Assembly (NCBI GenBank): GCA_964565805.1
Contig: CAZMGH010000009.1
Location: 12,505 to 76,504, forward strand
DNA: 64,000 nucleotides
Source: Catenibacillus sp964565805
GTDB taxonomy: Bacteria > Bacillota > Clostridia > Lachnospirales > Lachnospiraceae
Reading direction: 5' to 3'
In this document: positions 49,897-57,735 of the stretch, in pieces
How positions within the stretch are numbered: position 1 is the stretch's first letter
How the letters are laid out: the number at the start of each line of letters is the position of its first letter
Position numbers and translations under genes: made by a program
Notes under the pieces: generated by a model
The model's input: the letters and a program-made list of their open reading frames with translations, nothing else
Database searches by the model: none
Told to the model about the DNA's origin: nothing

Positions 49897-50860
49897 AGAG
49901 GATATATCTCATCAGAGGGAAGGAAACGGTCTGGCACAGTTAGTCCAAAAGGAGTTGGCAGATCACTTTACCAGCCGCAGGCTGATCATTATCCTGATCT
50001 TGATCTATGCCACAAGCTTTGCAAGCCTTTATGGAGCCTTGTCAGGGTTAAGTTCTGCCATTGAAAGCGATAGCAATTTTGTATTTCTTAAGCTTTACAC
50101 CACTACAGGCAATTCCATTCCGTCATTTATGAGCTTTATGGCCCTTTTAGGTCCTTTTGTAGGCCTGGCGCTGGGCTTTGACGCCATTAACAGCGAGCGG
50201 GCCATAGGAACCTTAAACCGGCTGGTTGCTCAGCCGATTTACCGTGATTCCATCATTATCGGAAAGTTCCTGGCCGGCGGCGCGATCATTGCGATGATGG
50301 TCTTTTCCATGGGAATCTTCATCGGGGCCGTGGGGGTTTTAGCCACTGGTCTGGCGCCGGAATGGGAAGAAGTTTTAAGGATCCTGGTGTTCCTTATATT
50401 TACAGTGGTTTATATGGCCTTCTGGCTGAGTTTGTCCATCTTATTTTCGGTTTTATGCCGCCATTCAGCCACCTCAGCCCTGTCTGTCATTGCTCTGTGG
50501 ATCTTCTTTACTATATTTATGAGTCTGCTGGCAAATATTATTGCCGGGGCAGTATTCCCTATAGATTCCCAGTATAACGCTTTGATCAATGCCTATGACA
50601 ATTATACTCTGGAGCTGAATCTGAACCGTATTTCTCCCTATTATTTGTACAGCGAGGCTGTATCTACCATTATGAATCCTTCCGTGCGCTCCGTGAATGT
50701 CATTACCATTGATCAGCTGGACGGGGCAATTTCCGGTTATCTGTCTTTAGGACAGAGTCTACTGCTGGTATGGCCCCATCTTACCGGAATCGGGGCGCTG
50801 ATGCTCCTGGCATTTACCGGCTCCTATGCAGGCTTTATGCGCCAGGAGATTCGAGGTTAA
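49784..50860 (+). CDS. ABC-2 type transporter permease
   Basis: 358 residues from ATG 49784. An unusually long cytoplasmic N-terminus (about 70 residues) leads to six membrane helices; the sequence SERAIGTLNRLVAQPIYRDSIIIGKFLAGG after the second helix is typical of ABC-2 permeases. The ribosome site is only AAAAGG. Starting here gives a 113-bp overlap with the ATPase gene. A later start at 49862 would shorten it to 35 bp. The product probably exports the substrate handled by the NEW3 protein, or acts in signalling. Confidence 0.85.
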   Translation: MKTLELKRKIGDAGSFLLEKIKIHKRMGQTPKSGLPSEEDISHQREGNGLAQLVQKELADHFTSRRLIIILILIYATSFASLYGALSGLSSAIESDSNFVFLKLYTTTGNSIPSFMSFMALLGPFVGLALGFDAINSERAIGTLNRLVAQPIYRDSIIIGKFLAGGAIIAMMVFSMGIFIGAVGVLATGLAPEWEEVLRILVFLIFTVVYMAFWLSLSILFSVLCRHSATSALSVIALWIFFTIFMSLLANIIAGAVFPIDSQYNALINAYDNYTLELNLNRISPYYLYSEAVSTIMNPSVRSVNVITIDQLDGAISGYLSLGQSLLLVWPHLTGIGALMLLAFTGSYAGFMRQEIRG

Positions 50861-50888
50861 ATCGGTAAATAAGGAGCTGTATGGACCT

Positions 50889-51569
50889 ATGGAATATTCA
50901 ATTATTAATTGTGTATCCGATCCGGTGATCCGGCAAGAAATTGATCAAATGGCATTTTACAGAGGACTATCCACATGGAATCTGAGGGAATTTATCCAGA
51001 AACGGAAGTTTCATGGAACAAAGGCGGTGGTATGGTATGCGGATCGGGATTATCTTACAGGAATCCCGGAGGACGTGATCCTTACTTTCAGCGCCCAGTG
51101 CCCTTTGGTGATGCTTGGCGGGAAAAGGAGACAGGAAGAAATCCGGAAGGAAGGGGCCGCCCTTTTTCAGGATGCTTTTCGGCGCCGTTTGCTTACCTTT
51201 GATCATTTACCGGAATGGAATGGACGGACCATGGCCTATGGCCGGTTAAAGATCTGTCGGCAGAGCAGGAGGGTTTTTTTGGACGGGGAAAATGTAGAAC
51301 TGTCTGGATTTGCCTATGACGTGTTTTTGCTTTTAGTGGAGCATGTAGGTGAAGCGGTTTCCAGGGAGCTGATCAATCAGACGCTGCCCCGGCGCAGCCG
51401 AAGCAGCCTGAGAAACGTAGACACCCATATTAAATATATCCGGCGGCAGATGGATTGGGGGCATGTGATCCGGTGCGTCCGTTCCGTTGGGTATTATATT
51501 CCTATGGATGAGTTTTACCGGTATTGTACAGAGAATGTGTCGCCGACGGATCGCTTGCGTATTTTTTAA
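50889..51569 (+). CDS. Winged-helix (OmpR/PhoB-type) transcriptional regulator without a canonical receiver domain
   Basis: 226 residues. The C-terminal half (about 120-215) is a trans_reg_C winged helix (LSGFAYDVFLLLVEHVGEAVSRELI, NVDTHIKYIRRQM, VRSVGYYI). The N-terminal half is not a recognisable receiver: no acidic pocket or phospho-Asp pattern is seen, so it may be a degenerate receiver or another sensor. AAGGAG lies 12 bp before ATG 50889. It is 28 bp after the permease and probably regulates this operon. Confidence 0.82.
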   Translation: MEYSIINCVSDPVIRQEIDQMAFYRGLSTWNLREFIQKRKFHGTKAVVWYADRDYLTGIPEDVILTFSAQCPLVMLGGKRRQEEIRKEGAALFQDAFRRRLLTFDHLPEWNGRTMAYGRLKICRQSRRVFLDGENVELSGFAYDVFLLLVEHVGEAVSRELINQTLPRRSRSSLRNVDTHIKYIRRQMDWGHVIRCVRSVGYYIPMDEFYRYCTENVSPTDRLRIF

Positions 51570-51583
51570 TGCTGTGCTATGAT
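51555..51583 (+). promoter_or_regulatory. Promoter of cysK
   Basis: TTGCGT (51555-51560) and TATGAT (51578-51583) with a 17-bp spacer, overlapping the end of the winged-helix gene. Confidence 0.65.
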
Positions 51584-51600
51584 GAAGTCACTTTTTAGTA

Positions 51601-51622
51601 ACAGTTTGGCTGGCCAAACGGT
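51601..51622 (+). promoter_or_regulatory. 22-bp palindromic operator upstream of cysK
   Basis: The two arms fit ACCGTTTGGC-NN-GCCAAACGGT at 19 of 20 positions. It lies about 10-30 bases after the predicted transcript start, a roadblock or repressor position. A second copy occurs upstream of galT at 57659-57680. Confidence 0.65.
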
Positions 51623-51650
51623 GATACTTTTTAAGTGAGGAGGCAGTTTC

Positions 51651-52577
51651 ATGGCATTTTACACATCTGTGGCAGATATGATCGGAAAAACCCCCATGGT
51701 GGAGTTTTGTCATTTTGAGAGAAATCATGGCCTTTTGGCCCGTATTATCGGAAAGGTTGAAGGGATGAACCCAGGGGGAAGCATTAAAGACCGAACGGCC
51801 CTGGCGATGATTTGTGACGCTCAGGAACGGGGGCTGTTAAAACCCGGCAGCGTAATTATTGAACCGACCAGCGGAAATACAGGGATCGGGCTGGCCAGTG
51901 TGGCAGCGGCCAAAGGGTATCCTTTGATGATCGTTATGCCGGATACCATGAGCGTGGAGCGGCAAAATATGATGAAGGCCTACGGGGCCCAGGTGATTTT
52001 AAGTGAGGGCAGCCAGGGCATGGCCGGGGCTATAAAAAAGGCTCAGGAGCTGGCGGATTCTATGCCGGACAGCTTTATCCCCGGCCAGTTTTCCAATCCG
52101 GCCAATCCCAAGATCCATGAGCTGACCACAGGCCCGGAAATCTGGCAGGACATGGAAGGCAGGGTGGATATTTTTGTGGCCGGTATCGGCACTGGGGGTA
52201 CCATTACCGGCGTCGGCGCTTATTTAAAGTCACAGGATCCCCGGATTCAGGTGGTAGGCGTGGAACCTGCCGGATCCCCGGTGCTGACCAAGGGGCGCAG
52301 CGGCAGCCATAAGCTTCAGGGTATTGGCGCAGGTTTTGTGCCGGAGTGCTTGGACCGGGATATTTGTGATGAGATCCTGGCGGTATCTGATGATGATGCC
52401 TACGCTGTGGCAAAAGAAATCGCCCATACCGAGGGGCTTCTTACAGGCATTTCCGCCGGAGCGGCCCTTTGGGCTGCCATGACTTTGGCCGTCCGTCAGG
52501 AAAATGCCGGAAAAAACATCGTCGTCATCCTTCCGGATAACGGGGACCGGTATTTATCTGAGGCGTTGTTTTTCTAA
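51651..52577 (+). CDS. cysK: Cysteine synthase A (O-acetylserine sulfhydrylase)
   Basis: 308 residues. The pyridoxal-phosphate lysine is K46 in NPGGSIKDR, the substrate loop is PTSGNTGIGLA, and the phosphate-binding loop is GIGTGGTITG. It makes cysteine from O-acetylserine and sulfide. GAGGAGG lies before ATG 51651. No cysE is adjacent. A palindromic operator shared with galT sits in its leader. Confidence 0.93.
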   Translation: MAFYTSVADMIGKTPMVEFCHFERNHGLLARIIGKVEGMNPGGSIKDRTALAMICDAQERGLLKPGSVIIEPTSGNTGIGLASVAAAKGYPLMIVMPDTMSVERQNMMKAYGAQVILSEGSQGMAGAIKKAQELADSMPDSFIPGQFSNPANPKIHELTTGPEIWQDMEGRVDIFVAGIGTGGTITGVGAYLKSQDPRIQVVGVEPAGSPVLTKGRSGSHKLQGIGAGFVPECLDRDICDEILAVSDDDAYAVAKEIAHTEGLLTGISAGAALWAAMTLAVRQENAGKNIVVILPDNGDRYLSEALFF

Positions 52578-52747
52578 ATGGACTGAAGGAGGTCGGCGGA
52601 AACCGGAAAAAAGTCATCATTTTGGGTACACATATGGGAAATATCCGGTTAAAATAGAATATGGATGTAACGATCTGGAGTGCTGGGGATTTCCCGGCAC
52701 TTTGGGCTTGTGAAAATCTAAAAAATGATGAAAAGGGGAGACTACTT

Positions 52748-54310
52748 ATGGCAAGACAATTTGCTTGCAACGCGTCAACTACTGTACAGACAAAGGCCGG
52801 AAAGCTTAGAGGATTTATGCTGGACGGCACCTATATTTTTCAGGGGATCAAATACGCTGACGCAAAGCGGTTTCAGGCCCCAACGCCTGTAAAACCCTGG
52901 GATGGTGTAAAGGACGCCCTGTCTTACGGTTACGTTTGCCCGCTGTTGCGTCAGGATGTGCCCAATGGTGAGCTGATGGTGCCTCACCGCTACTGGCCGA
53001 TGGATGAAAATTGCCAGTACCTGAATATTTGGACCCAGGCTCTGGATCCGGAAGCGAAAAAGCCGGTCATGGTATGGCTTCACGGGGGCGGATTTTTCGC
53101 CGGCTCTTCCATTGAGCATGTGGCTTACGACGGCACAAATCTGTGTGAAACCGGAGACGTGGTGGTGGTTTCTTTAAATCACCGACTGAATATTCTGGGC
53201 TACCTGAACCTGTCGGATTATGGTGAAAAGTATGCGCGCTCTGCTAACGCGGGAACTGCAGATATGGTAGAAGCGCTTCGGTGGATCCGGGATAATATTG
53301 CCCAGTTTGGCGGGGATCCGGACAATGTGACCTTGTTTGGTCAGTCCGGCGGCGGCATGAAGGTGACCGTGCTTATGCAGACTCCGGAAGCGGACGGTCT
53401 GTTCCATAAAGGCATTATTGAAAGCGGCGTGCTGGACAAGTCTGCAAATCCGGAAAAGACCGATCCAAAGCCGATTGTTGAGGCTCTTTTAAAGGAGCTG
53501 GGACTTACTGTTGATGACATTGAAAAGCTGGAGACCATTCCCTATGCAGATCTGGCAAAGGCCTATAATAAAGTCTCCTCCGCTCTGGAGAAGGCGGGAG
53601 AATACGTGGGAACATACCCGGTGGCCGATGATTATTACCTGGGCGATCCCAGAGACGTAGGCTTTAGAGATCATGCAAAGACGATTCCTCTTATTGTAGG
53701 AACTGTTTTTGGTGAATTTGCCTTTGGGCCAGGTGTGGAAAATAAAGACCAGCTTCCGGAGTCAAAGATTCAGGAAATGCTGGAGAAAAAGTATGGCGAT
53801 CATGCAAAGAAACTGATCCCTTTGTTTAGGGAAGCTTATCCGGATAAAAACTTGTGCGACCTTCTTGTTTTAGACGCTTTGTTCCGTGGGCCGTCCCTGG
53901 ACTATATTTTAAAACGCTGCGCATTTACAGAATCTCCGGTATACTCGTATCTGTTTACCTACGAGTTTCCATTTGAAGGGGGCAAGCCGGCATGGCACTG
54001 CGCAGAGATTCCCTTTGTCTTCCATAATACAGACAAGGTGGCGGTGTGCAACATCCCCGGTGTTTCTGACCGACTGGAGGAGCGCATGAGCGGCGCGTGG
54101 ATCGCCTTTGCCCGCTATGGCAATCCCAACATCCCCGGACTGCCCTGCTGGCCTGCGTCCACACCGGAGGATGAGGCAACGATGATTTTTGACCGGACTT
54201 GCCAGGTGCGCCATAATTACGACCATGAGCTTATAAAGACGCTTATGGAGACTGGTCCCAGACTGCCGGTATTTGATGCTGAGGATGAGGAGGAGATCAC
54301 GCTCCATTAA
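52748..54310 (+). CDS. Type B carboxylesterase, cytoplasmic
   Basis: 520 residues of the alpha/beta-hydrolase carboxylesterase/lipase family. The oxyanion motif is HGGGF (112-116), the nucleophile Ser200 lies in FGQSGGG, a likely acidic residue is in VFGEFAFG, and the catalytic His is in WHCAEIPFVF. There is no signal peptide, so it acts on esters inside the cell. The substrate is unknown. Acylated sugars or plant esters are possible for a gut bacterium. AAGGGGAG supports the start at 52748. An in-frame extension from 52661 is not used. Confidence 0.9.
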   Translation: MARQFACNASTTVQTKAGKLRGFMLDGTYIFQGIKYADAKRFQAPTPVKPWDGVKDALSYGYVCPLLRQDVPNGELMVPHRYWPMDENCQYLNIWTQALDPEAKKPVMVWLHGGGFFAGSSIEHVAYDGTNLCETGDVVVVSLNHRLNILGYLNLSDYGEKYARSANAGTADMVEALRWIRDNIAQFGGDPDNVTLFGQSGGGMKVTVLMQTPEADGLFHKGIIESGVLDKSANPEKTDPKPIVEALLKELGLTVDDIEKLETIPYADLAKAYNKVSSALEKAGEYVGTYPVADDYYLGDPRDVGFRDHAKTIPLIVGTVFGEFAFGPGVENKDQLPESKIQEMLEKKYGDHAKKLIPLFREAYPDKNLCDLLVLDALFRGPSLDYILKRCAFTESPVYSYLFTYEFPFEGGKPAWHCAEIPFVFHNTDKVAVCNIPGVSDRLEERMSGAWIAFARYGNPNIPGLPCWPASTPEDEATMIFDRTCQVRHNYDHELIKTLMETGPRLPVFDAEDEEEITLH

Positions 54311-54358
54311 TCCTCGTGTCACCGGAGGGGATCTGCCGGAAAAAAGAAGAGGTGTAAA

Positions 54359-54835
54359 ATGAAAAGGATTGCGGTTATGTCCGATACTCATGATATTTTG
54401 CGGCCTCAGGTGGTGGACGTGGCTAAAAGCTGCGACGCCATCATCCATGCTGGGGATTTTGCCCGGGAAAGTATTCTGGATGCCTTGCGGCCTTTGGGAA
54501 GCGTTTATGTAGTTCGGGGGAATAATGACCGGATGTGGGCAAAACATCTTAAGGATACCCTGCAGTTTCAGATCGGCGGCATTTGCTTTTTCCTCACCCA
54601 CGACAAAAGGAATGTGGCAAGAAATCTGGACGGGGTGGATGTGGTGATTTTTGGCCATACCCATAAATACTTCCAGGAAATCATCGACGGACGCCTCTGG
54701 CTGAATCCGGGAAGCTGCGGCAGACCCCGCTTTGGCGGCGGTCTGTCCATGGCGGTCATGGAAATTAATGAGGAAGACCATACGTGGAATGTTGAGAAGA
54801 TCCCCATTGTTGAAAATCTCCGGACCATGTGTTAA
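54359..54835 (+). CDS. YfcE/MJ0936-type metallophosphoesterase (first copy)
   Basis: 158 residues. The metal-binding motifs are SDTHD (8-12), HAGDF, GNND and GHTHK, with NPGSCGRPR near the end. The family cleaves phosphodiesters in vitro and its physiological substrate is uncertain. AAGAAGAGG precedes the start. A promoter for hisS lies within its last codons. Confidence 0.9.
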   Translation: MKRIAVMSDTHDILRPQVVDVAKSCDAIIHAGDFARESILDALRPLGSVYVVRGNNDRMWAKHLKDTLQFQIGGICFFLTHDKRNVARNLDGVDVVIFGHTHKYFQEIIDGRLWLNPGSCGRPRFGGGLSMAVMEINEEDHTWNVEKIPIVENLRTMC

Positions 54836-54838
54836 GAT
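54810..54838 (+). promoter_or_regulatory. Possible promoter of hisS
   Basis: TTGAAA (54810-54815) and TAAGAT (54833-54838) with a 17-bp spacer, at the end of the phosphoesterase gene. There is no room for a T-box leader before hisS. Confidence 0.45.
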
Positions 54839-54875
54839 AAAACATCAGGAATATACGATTGGAAGGAGATTACCT

Positions 54876-56285
54876 ATGGGAAATAAAGTGACCCCGAGAA
54901 CATTGTCCGGATTTATGGAATTACTGCCTCAGGAACAGTTAAAATTTGATAAGATCGTCCGTACACTTCAGGATGTGTACGGTTCTTACGGTTTTTTGCC
55001 CTTGGACACACCGATTTTGGAATCTGCGGAAGTGCTGCTGGCAAAAGGCGGCGGTGAAACGGAAAAGCAGATCTATCGTTTTGAAAAAGGCGATACGGAT
55101 CTGGCTATGCGATTTGACCTGACCGTGCCTTTGGCAAAGTATGTGGCAAAAAATTACAGCAGCCTTACCTTCCCTTTTAAACGTTACCAGATTGGCAAGG
55201 TATACCGGGGAGAGCGGGCACAGAAGGGCCGTTTCAGAGAGTTTTATCAAGCGGACATTGACATTATCGGGGATACAAAGCTGGATATTGTCAATGACGC
55301 GGAGGTTCCAAGTATTATTTATAATATTTTTACAAGCCTTGGCCTGGATGATTTTACGATCCGCATTAATAACCGAAAGGTGCTGTCCGGTTTTTTTGAG
55401 ATCCTGGATCTGTCGGAAAATGTAACAGATATTTTGAGAAGCGTGGATAAGATCGAGAAGATCGGCAGCGACGCAGTGGCAAAAGAGCTTGAAGACCTTG
55501 GCGCGTCCCAGGAGCAGTGCCAGGAAATCCTTAAGTTTATCAGCATTTCCGGAAGTGCGGCGGATGTAATCGGACAGCTTCGGTCATACAGCGGAAAAAA
55601 TGAAACCTTTGACGCTGGTGTGGATGAGCTTGCGGCTGTTGTTTCGGGAATCGCGGCGTTTCGTGTACCGGAGAAAAATTATAAGATCGATCTTTGCATT
55701 GCCAGAGGTCTGGATTATTACACTGGCACTGTTTATGAAACAACATTTAATAAGCATCCGGAGATCGGTTCGATTTGTTCCGGCGGCCGTTATGATAATC
55801 TGGCAGAATATTATACGGACAAAAAGCTGCCGGGGGTAGGGATTTCCATTGGTCTGACCCGTCTGTTTTACATTTTAAGCGCCATGGGCTATTTAAGCGA
55901 CACCACCGCAGGGGCTGATGTTTTGGTTATTCCTATGACTCAGGATCTGTCCCATGCGATTGGCACAGCTACAGCGATGCGTGATCAGGGCATACGCACC
56001 CAGATTTATTTTGAGCAGAAAAAGTTTAAGCATAAAATCGGCTATGCGGATAAGCTGGGCATCCCCTTTGCTGCCTTTATCGGGGAAGATGAGATTGCCC
56101 AGGGCAAGGTGACCTTGAAAAATATGGCCACCGGCGACCAGGTGACACAGCCTTTAGAAGCGCTCATCCCTGTGATCCGCAAACAGCTGGATCAGTCCCA
56201 GAAAGAAAAGATCATAAACGGTAACCGTTCAGACAACGAAATGGCTGCTACGGTTTGCAGGGTGAACCGTAATCTGGCCTTATGA
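54876..56285 (+). CDS. hisS: Histidyl-tRNA synthetase
   Basis: 469 residues. Class II motif 2 is VYRGERAQKGRFREFYQ, the histidine-specific motif is CIARGLDYYTG, and motif 3 is GISIGLTRL. A C-terminal anticodon-binding domain follows (about 370-450). The start is set at ATG 54876 with AAGGAG upstream. A longer in-frame extension to 54732 runs through the previous gene and is rejected. The last 20 residues are not typical and may be a lineage-specific tail. Confidence 0.93.
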   Translation: MGNKVTPRTLSGFMELLPQEQLKFDKIVRTLQDVYGSYGFLPLDTPILESAEVLLAKGGGETEKQIYRFEKGDTDLAMRFDLTVPLAKYVAKNYSSLTFPFKRYQIGKVYRGERAQKGRFREFYQADIDIIGDTKLDIVNDAEVPSIIYNIFTSLGLDDFTIRINNRKVLSGFFEILDLSENVTDILRSVDKIEKIGSDAVAKELEDLGASQEQCQEILKFISISGSAADVIGQLRSYSGKNETFDAGVDELAAVVSGIAAFRVPEKNYKIDLCIARGLDYYTGTVYETTFNKHPEIGSICSGGRYDNLAEYYTDKKLPGVGISIGLTRLFYILSAMGYLSDTTAGADVLVIPMTQDLSHAIGTATAMRDQGIRTQIYFEQKKFKHKIGYADKLGIPFAAFIGEDEIAQGKVTLKNMATGDQVTQPLEALIPVIRKQLDQSQKEKIINGNRSDNEMAATVCRVNRNLAL

Positions 56286-56305
56286 TCATTTAGATTTTTC
56301 ACGAT

Positions 56306-56333
56306 TTGACAACTTCATGGAAAAGTCTATAAT
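56306..56333 (+). promoter_or_regulatory. Promoter of the DUF6465 gene
   Basis: Perfect TTGACA (56306-56311) and perfect TATAAT (56328-56333) with a 16-bp spacer. It is one of the strongest-looking promoters in the window, in front of a gene of unknown function. Confidence 0.8.
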
Positions 56334-56366
56334 TAATAGCTCGTAGAAGAAATGGAGGTTTGTGAC

Positions 56367-56663
56367 GTGAAGAAACGTTTGATGAAAAAAATGATGAAAC
56401 GTCAGGCGGAAGTAAAAACGGGTGAGGTTCCATCCCCTTCCGCGGAAAGGAAAGACGGGGCAAAAATCAATATTTTTTATCAGTTTTCCCAGCATCAGGT
56501 GGAACAGCAGGAAATCATTTCCCGCATTAAAAATAAGTGGAAAGCGCAGGGCAACCGGATGGAGGATCTTAAGGATCTGGTGGTTTACTTAAAAACCGAG
56601 GAAAATAAAGCTTATTATATCATTAATAACGATATTAAAGGAAACGTTGCGGCTTGGGAATAA
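56367..56663 (+). CDS. DUF6465 family small protein
   Basis: 98 residues. A very basic N-terminus (KKRLMKKMMKRQ) precedes a compact domain (about 37-98) with INIFYQFSQHQVEQQEII, LKDLVVYLKTEENKAYYIIN, a pattern recognised as DUF6465. The function is unknown. GTG 56367 is chosen as start because GGAGG (56354-56358) has proper spacing. The ATG at 56352 would sit before that site. The strong promoter suggests high expression. Confidence 0.8.
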   Translation: MKKRLMKKMMKRQAEVKTGEVPSPSAERKDGAKINIFYQFSQHQVEQQEIISRIKNKWKAQGNRMEDLKDLVVYLKTEENKAYYIINNDIKGNVAAWE

Positions 56664-56670
56664 AGTTCTT

Positions 56671-57507
56671 TTACCGGGAAGCTTCCCGGTACCCGCTGGG
56701 ACTTTTCCCCATGGCCTTGCTGAATACTCTGGAAAAGTAAAGGCTGTTGTCAAAACCTACGGAGCCTGCGATGGTGGTAATGGGAAGGTCGGTATTTTTT
56801 AAAAGACGGCAGGCCTGGCGGATCCTGAACCGGGTGAGATATTCCTTCGGGGACATATGGATCTGCTGCTGAAATGCCCGGTAAAGCTGGCTGCGGCTGA
56901 TGCCGGTATAGACGGCGATCTCTTTCACAGAGATGGGGTAGGCGTAATGGCCGTTAATATATCCCATAGCCTTTTGAACATATGTATCCCCCAGACTGGC
57001 GGAAGACGGGGGCGCGTTGTCCACAAGAAGAGCCAGGGCATGGTAAAGCCGTCCTGTCATTTCCAGAGCATGAGCCATATCGGCTCCGTGGCACTGATAA
57101 ATCTGAGATAATCGTTTTTCTAAAAGATCCCCCTGTGAGAATTGAAAAATCACAGGGGATTTTTTTGTAAATCCCGCGGCAAGAACAATAGCCAGGGCAT
57201 CGCTGCCGTTAAAGCCGGCCCAGCAGTATTCCCAGGGGTCTGTTTCATGGGCATAGTAGGTCATAGGCGTGTCCGGAAATGCCAGAAATACATCCCCGGC
57301 CTTTAAGGCATAGCGCGTCCCGTTGACTTCATAGCAGCCCTGTCCGGTAACAACATAGTGGATAAGATAATGATCCCGCACCCCCGGCCCCCACTGGTAC
57401 CCGGGCGTACATTTCTGGCGGCCTGTATTATACACAGATAATGCAACAAATGTTCTGTCTGAATTTTTATAAGAGTCTTTAAAAGGCTGCTTGCTGATCC
57501 GGTCCAT
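56671..57507 (-). CDS. AraC-family transcriptional regulator (cupin sensor)
   Basis: 278 residues. An N-terminal cupin (about 20-150: HYVVTGQGCYEVNGTRYALKAGDVFLAF) and a C-terminal AraC double helix-turn-helix (about 180-278: ISVKEIAVYTGISRSQLYRAFQQQ, ending GKSPSGYREASR). It is divergent from galT-galK, so it probably activates the galactose genes or a related sugar system, which is inference. The start at 57507 has AAAGGAGGAAATC upstream. Confidence 0.9.
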   Translation of the reverse strand: MDRISKQPFKDSYKNSDRTFVALSVYNTGRQKCTPGYQWGPGVRDHYLIHYVVTGQGCYEVNGTRYALKAGDVFLAFPDTPMTYYAHETDPWEYCWAGFNGSDALAIVLAAGFTKKSPVIFQFSQGDLLEKRLSQIYQCHGADMAHALEMTGRLYHALALLVDNAPPSSASLGDTYVQKAMGYINGHYAYPISVKEIAVYTGISRSQLYRAFQQQIHMSPKEYLTRFRIRQACRLLKNTDLPITTIAGSVGFDNSLYFSRVFSKAMGKSPSGYREASR

Positions 57508-57544
57508 GATTTCCTCCTTTGCCTGACGCTGGTATCATAGTATG

Positions 57545-57573
57545 AGTATAAAGGAAATTTTACAGACTTGCAA
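57545..57573 (-). promoter_or_regulatory. Promoter of the AraC gene next to galT
   Basis: On the minus strand TTGCAA (57568-57573) and TATACT (57545-57550) with a 17-bp spacer. Confidence 0.65.
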
Positions 57574-57604
57574 CAAAATGACATATAAAAACGACATTTC
57601 TTTA

Positions 57605-57633
57605 TTGTATTCAACTCAAAAAAAGGCTAAACT
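57605..57633 (+). promoter_or_regulatory. Promoter of galT-galK
   Basis: TTGTAT (57605-57610) and TAAACT (57628-57633) with a 17-bp spacer. The weak hexamers fit a regulated promoter. Confidence 0.5.
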
Positions 57634-57658
57634 GAACGTACATAAAAGAAGTCATAAA

Positions 57659-57680
57659 ACCGTTTGGCCGACTGAACGGT
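57659..57680 (+). promoter_or_regulatory. 22-bp operator upstream of galT, same motif as at cysK
   Basis: The left arm ACCGTTTGGC is exact and the right arm ACTGAACGGT matches the ideal mirror at 7 of 10. It is identical to the cysK site at 17 of 22 positions. It lies about 20-40 bases after the predicted transcript start, as at cysK. Confidence 0.6.
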
Positions 57681-57735
57681 AACGTAGTCGTTGATGAATA
57701 TACAGACACTTTAAAAAGGGAGGAGTACTTTAGAA

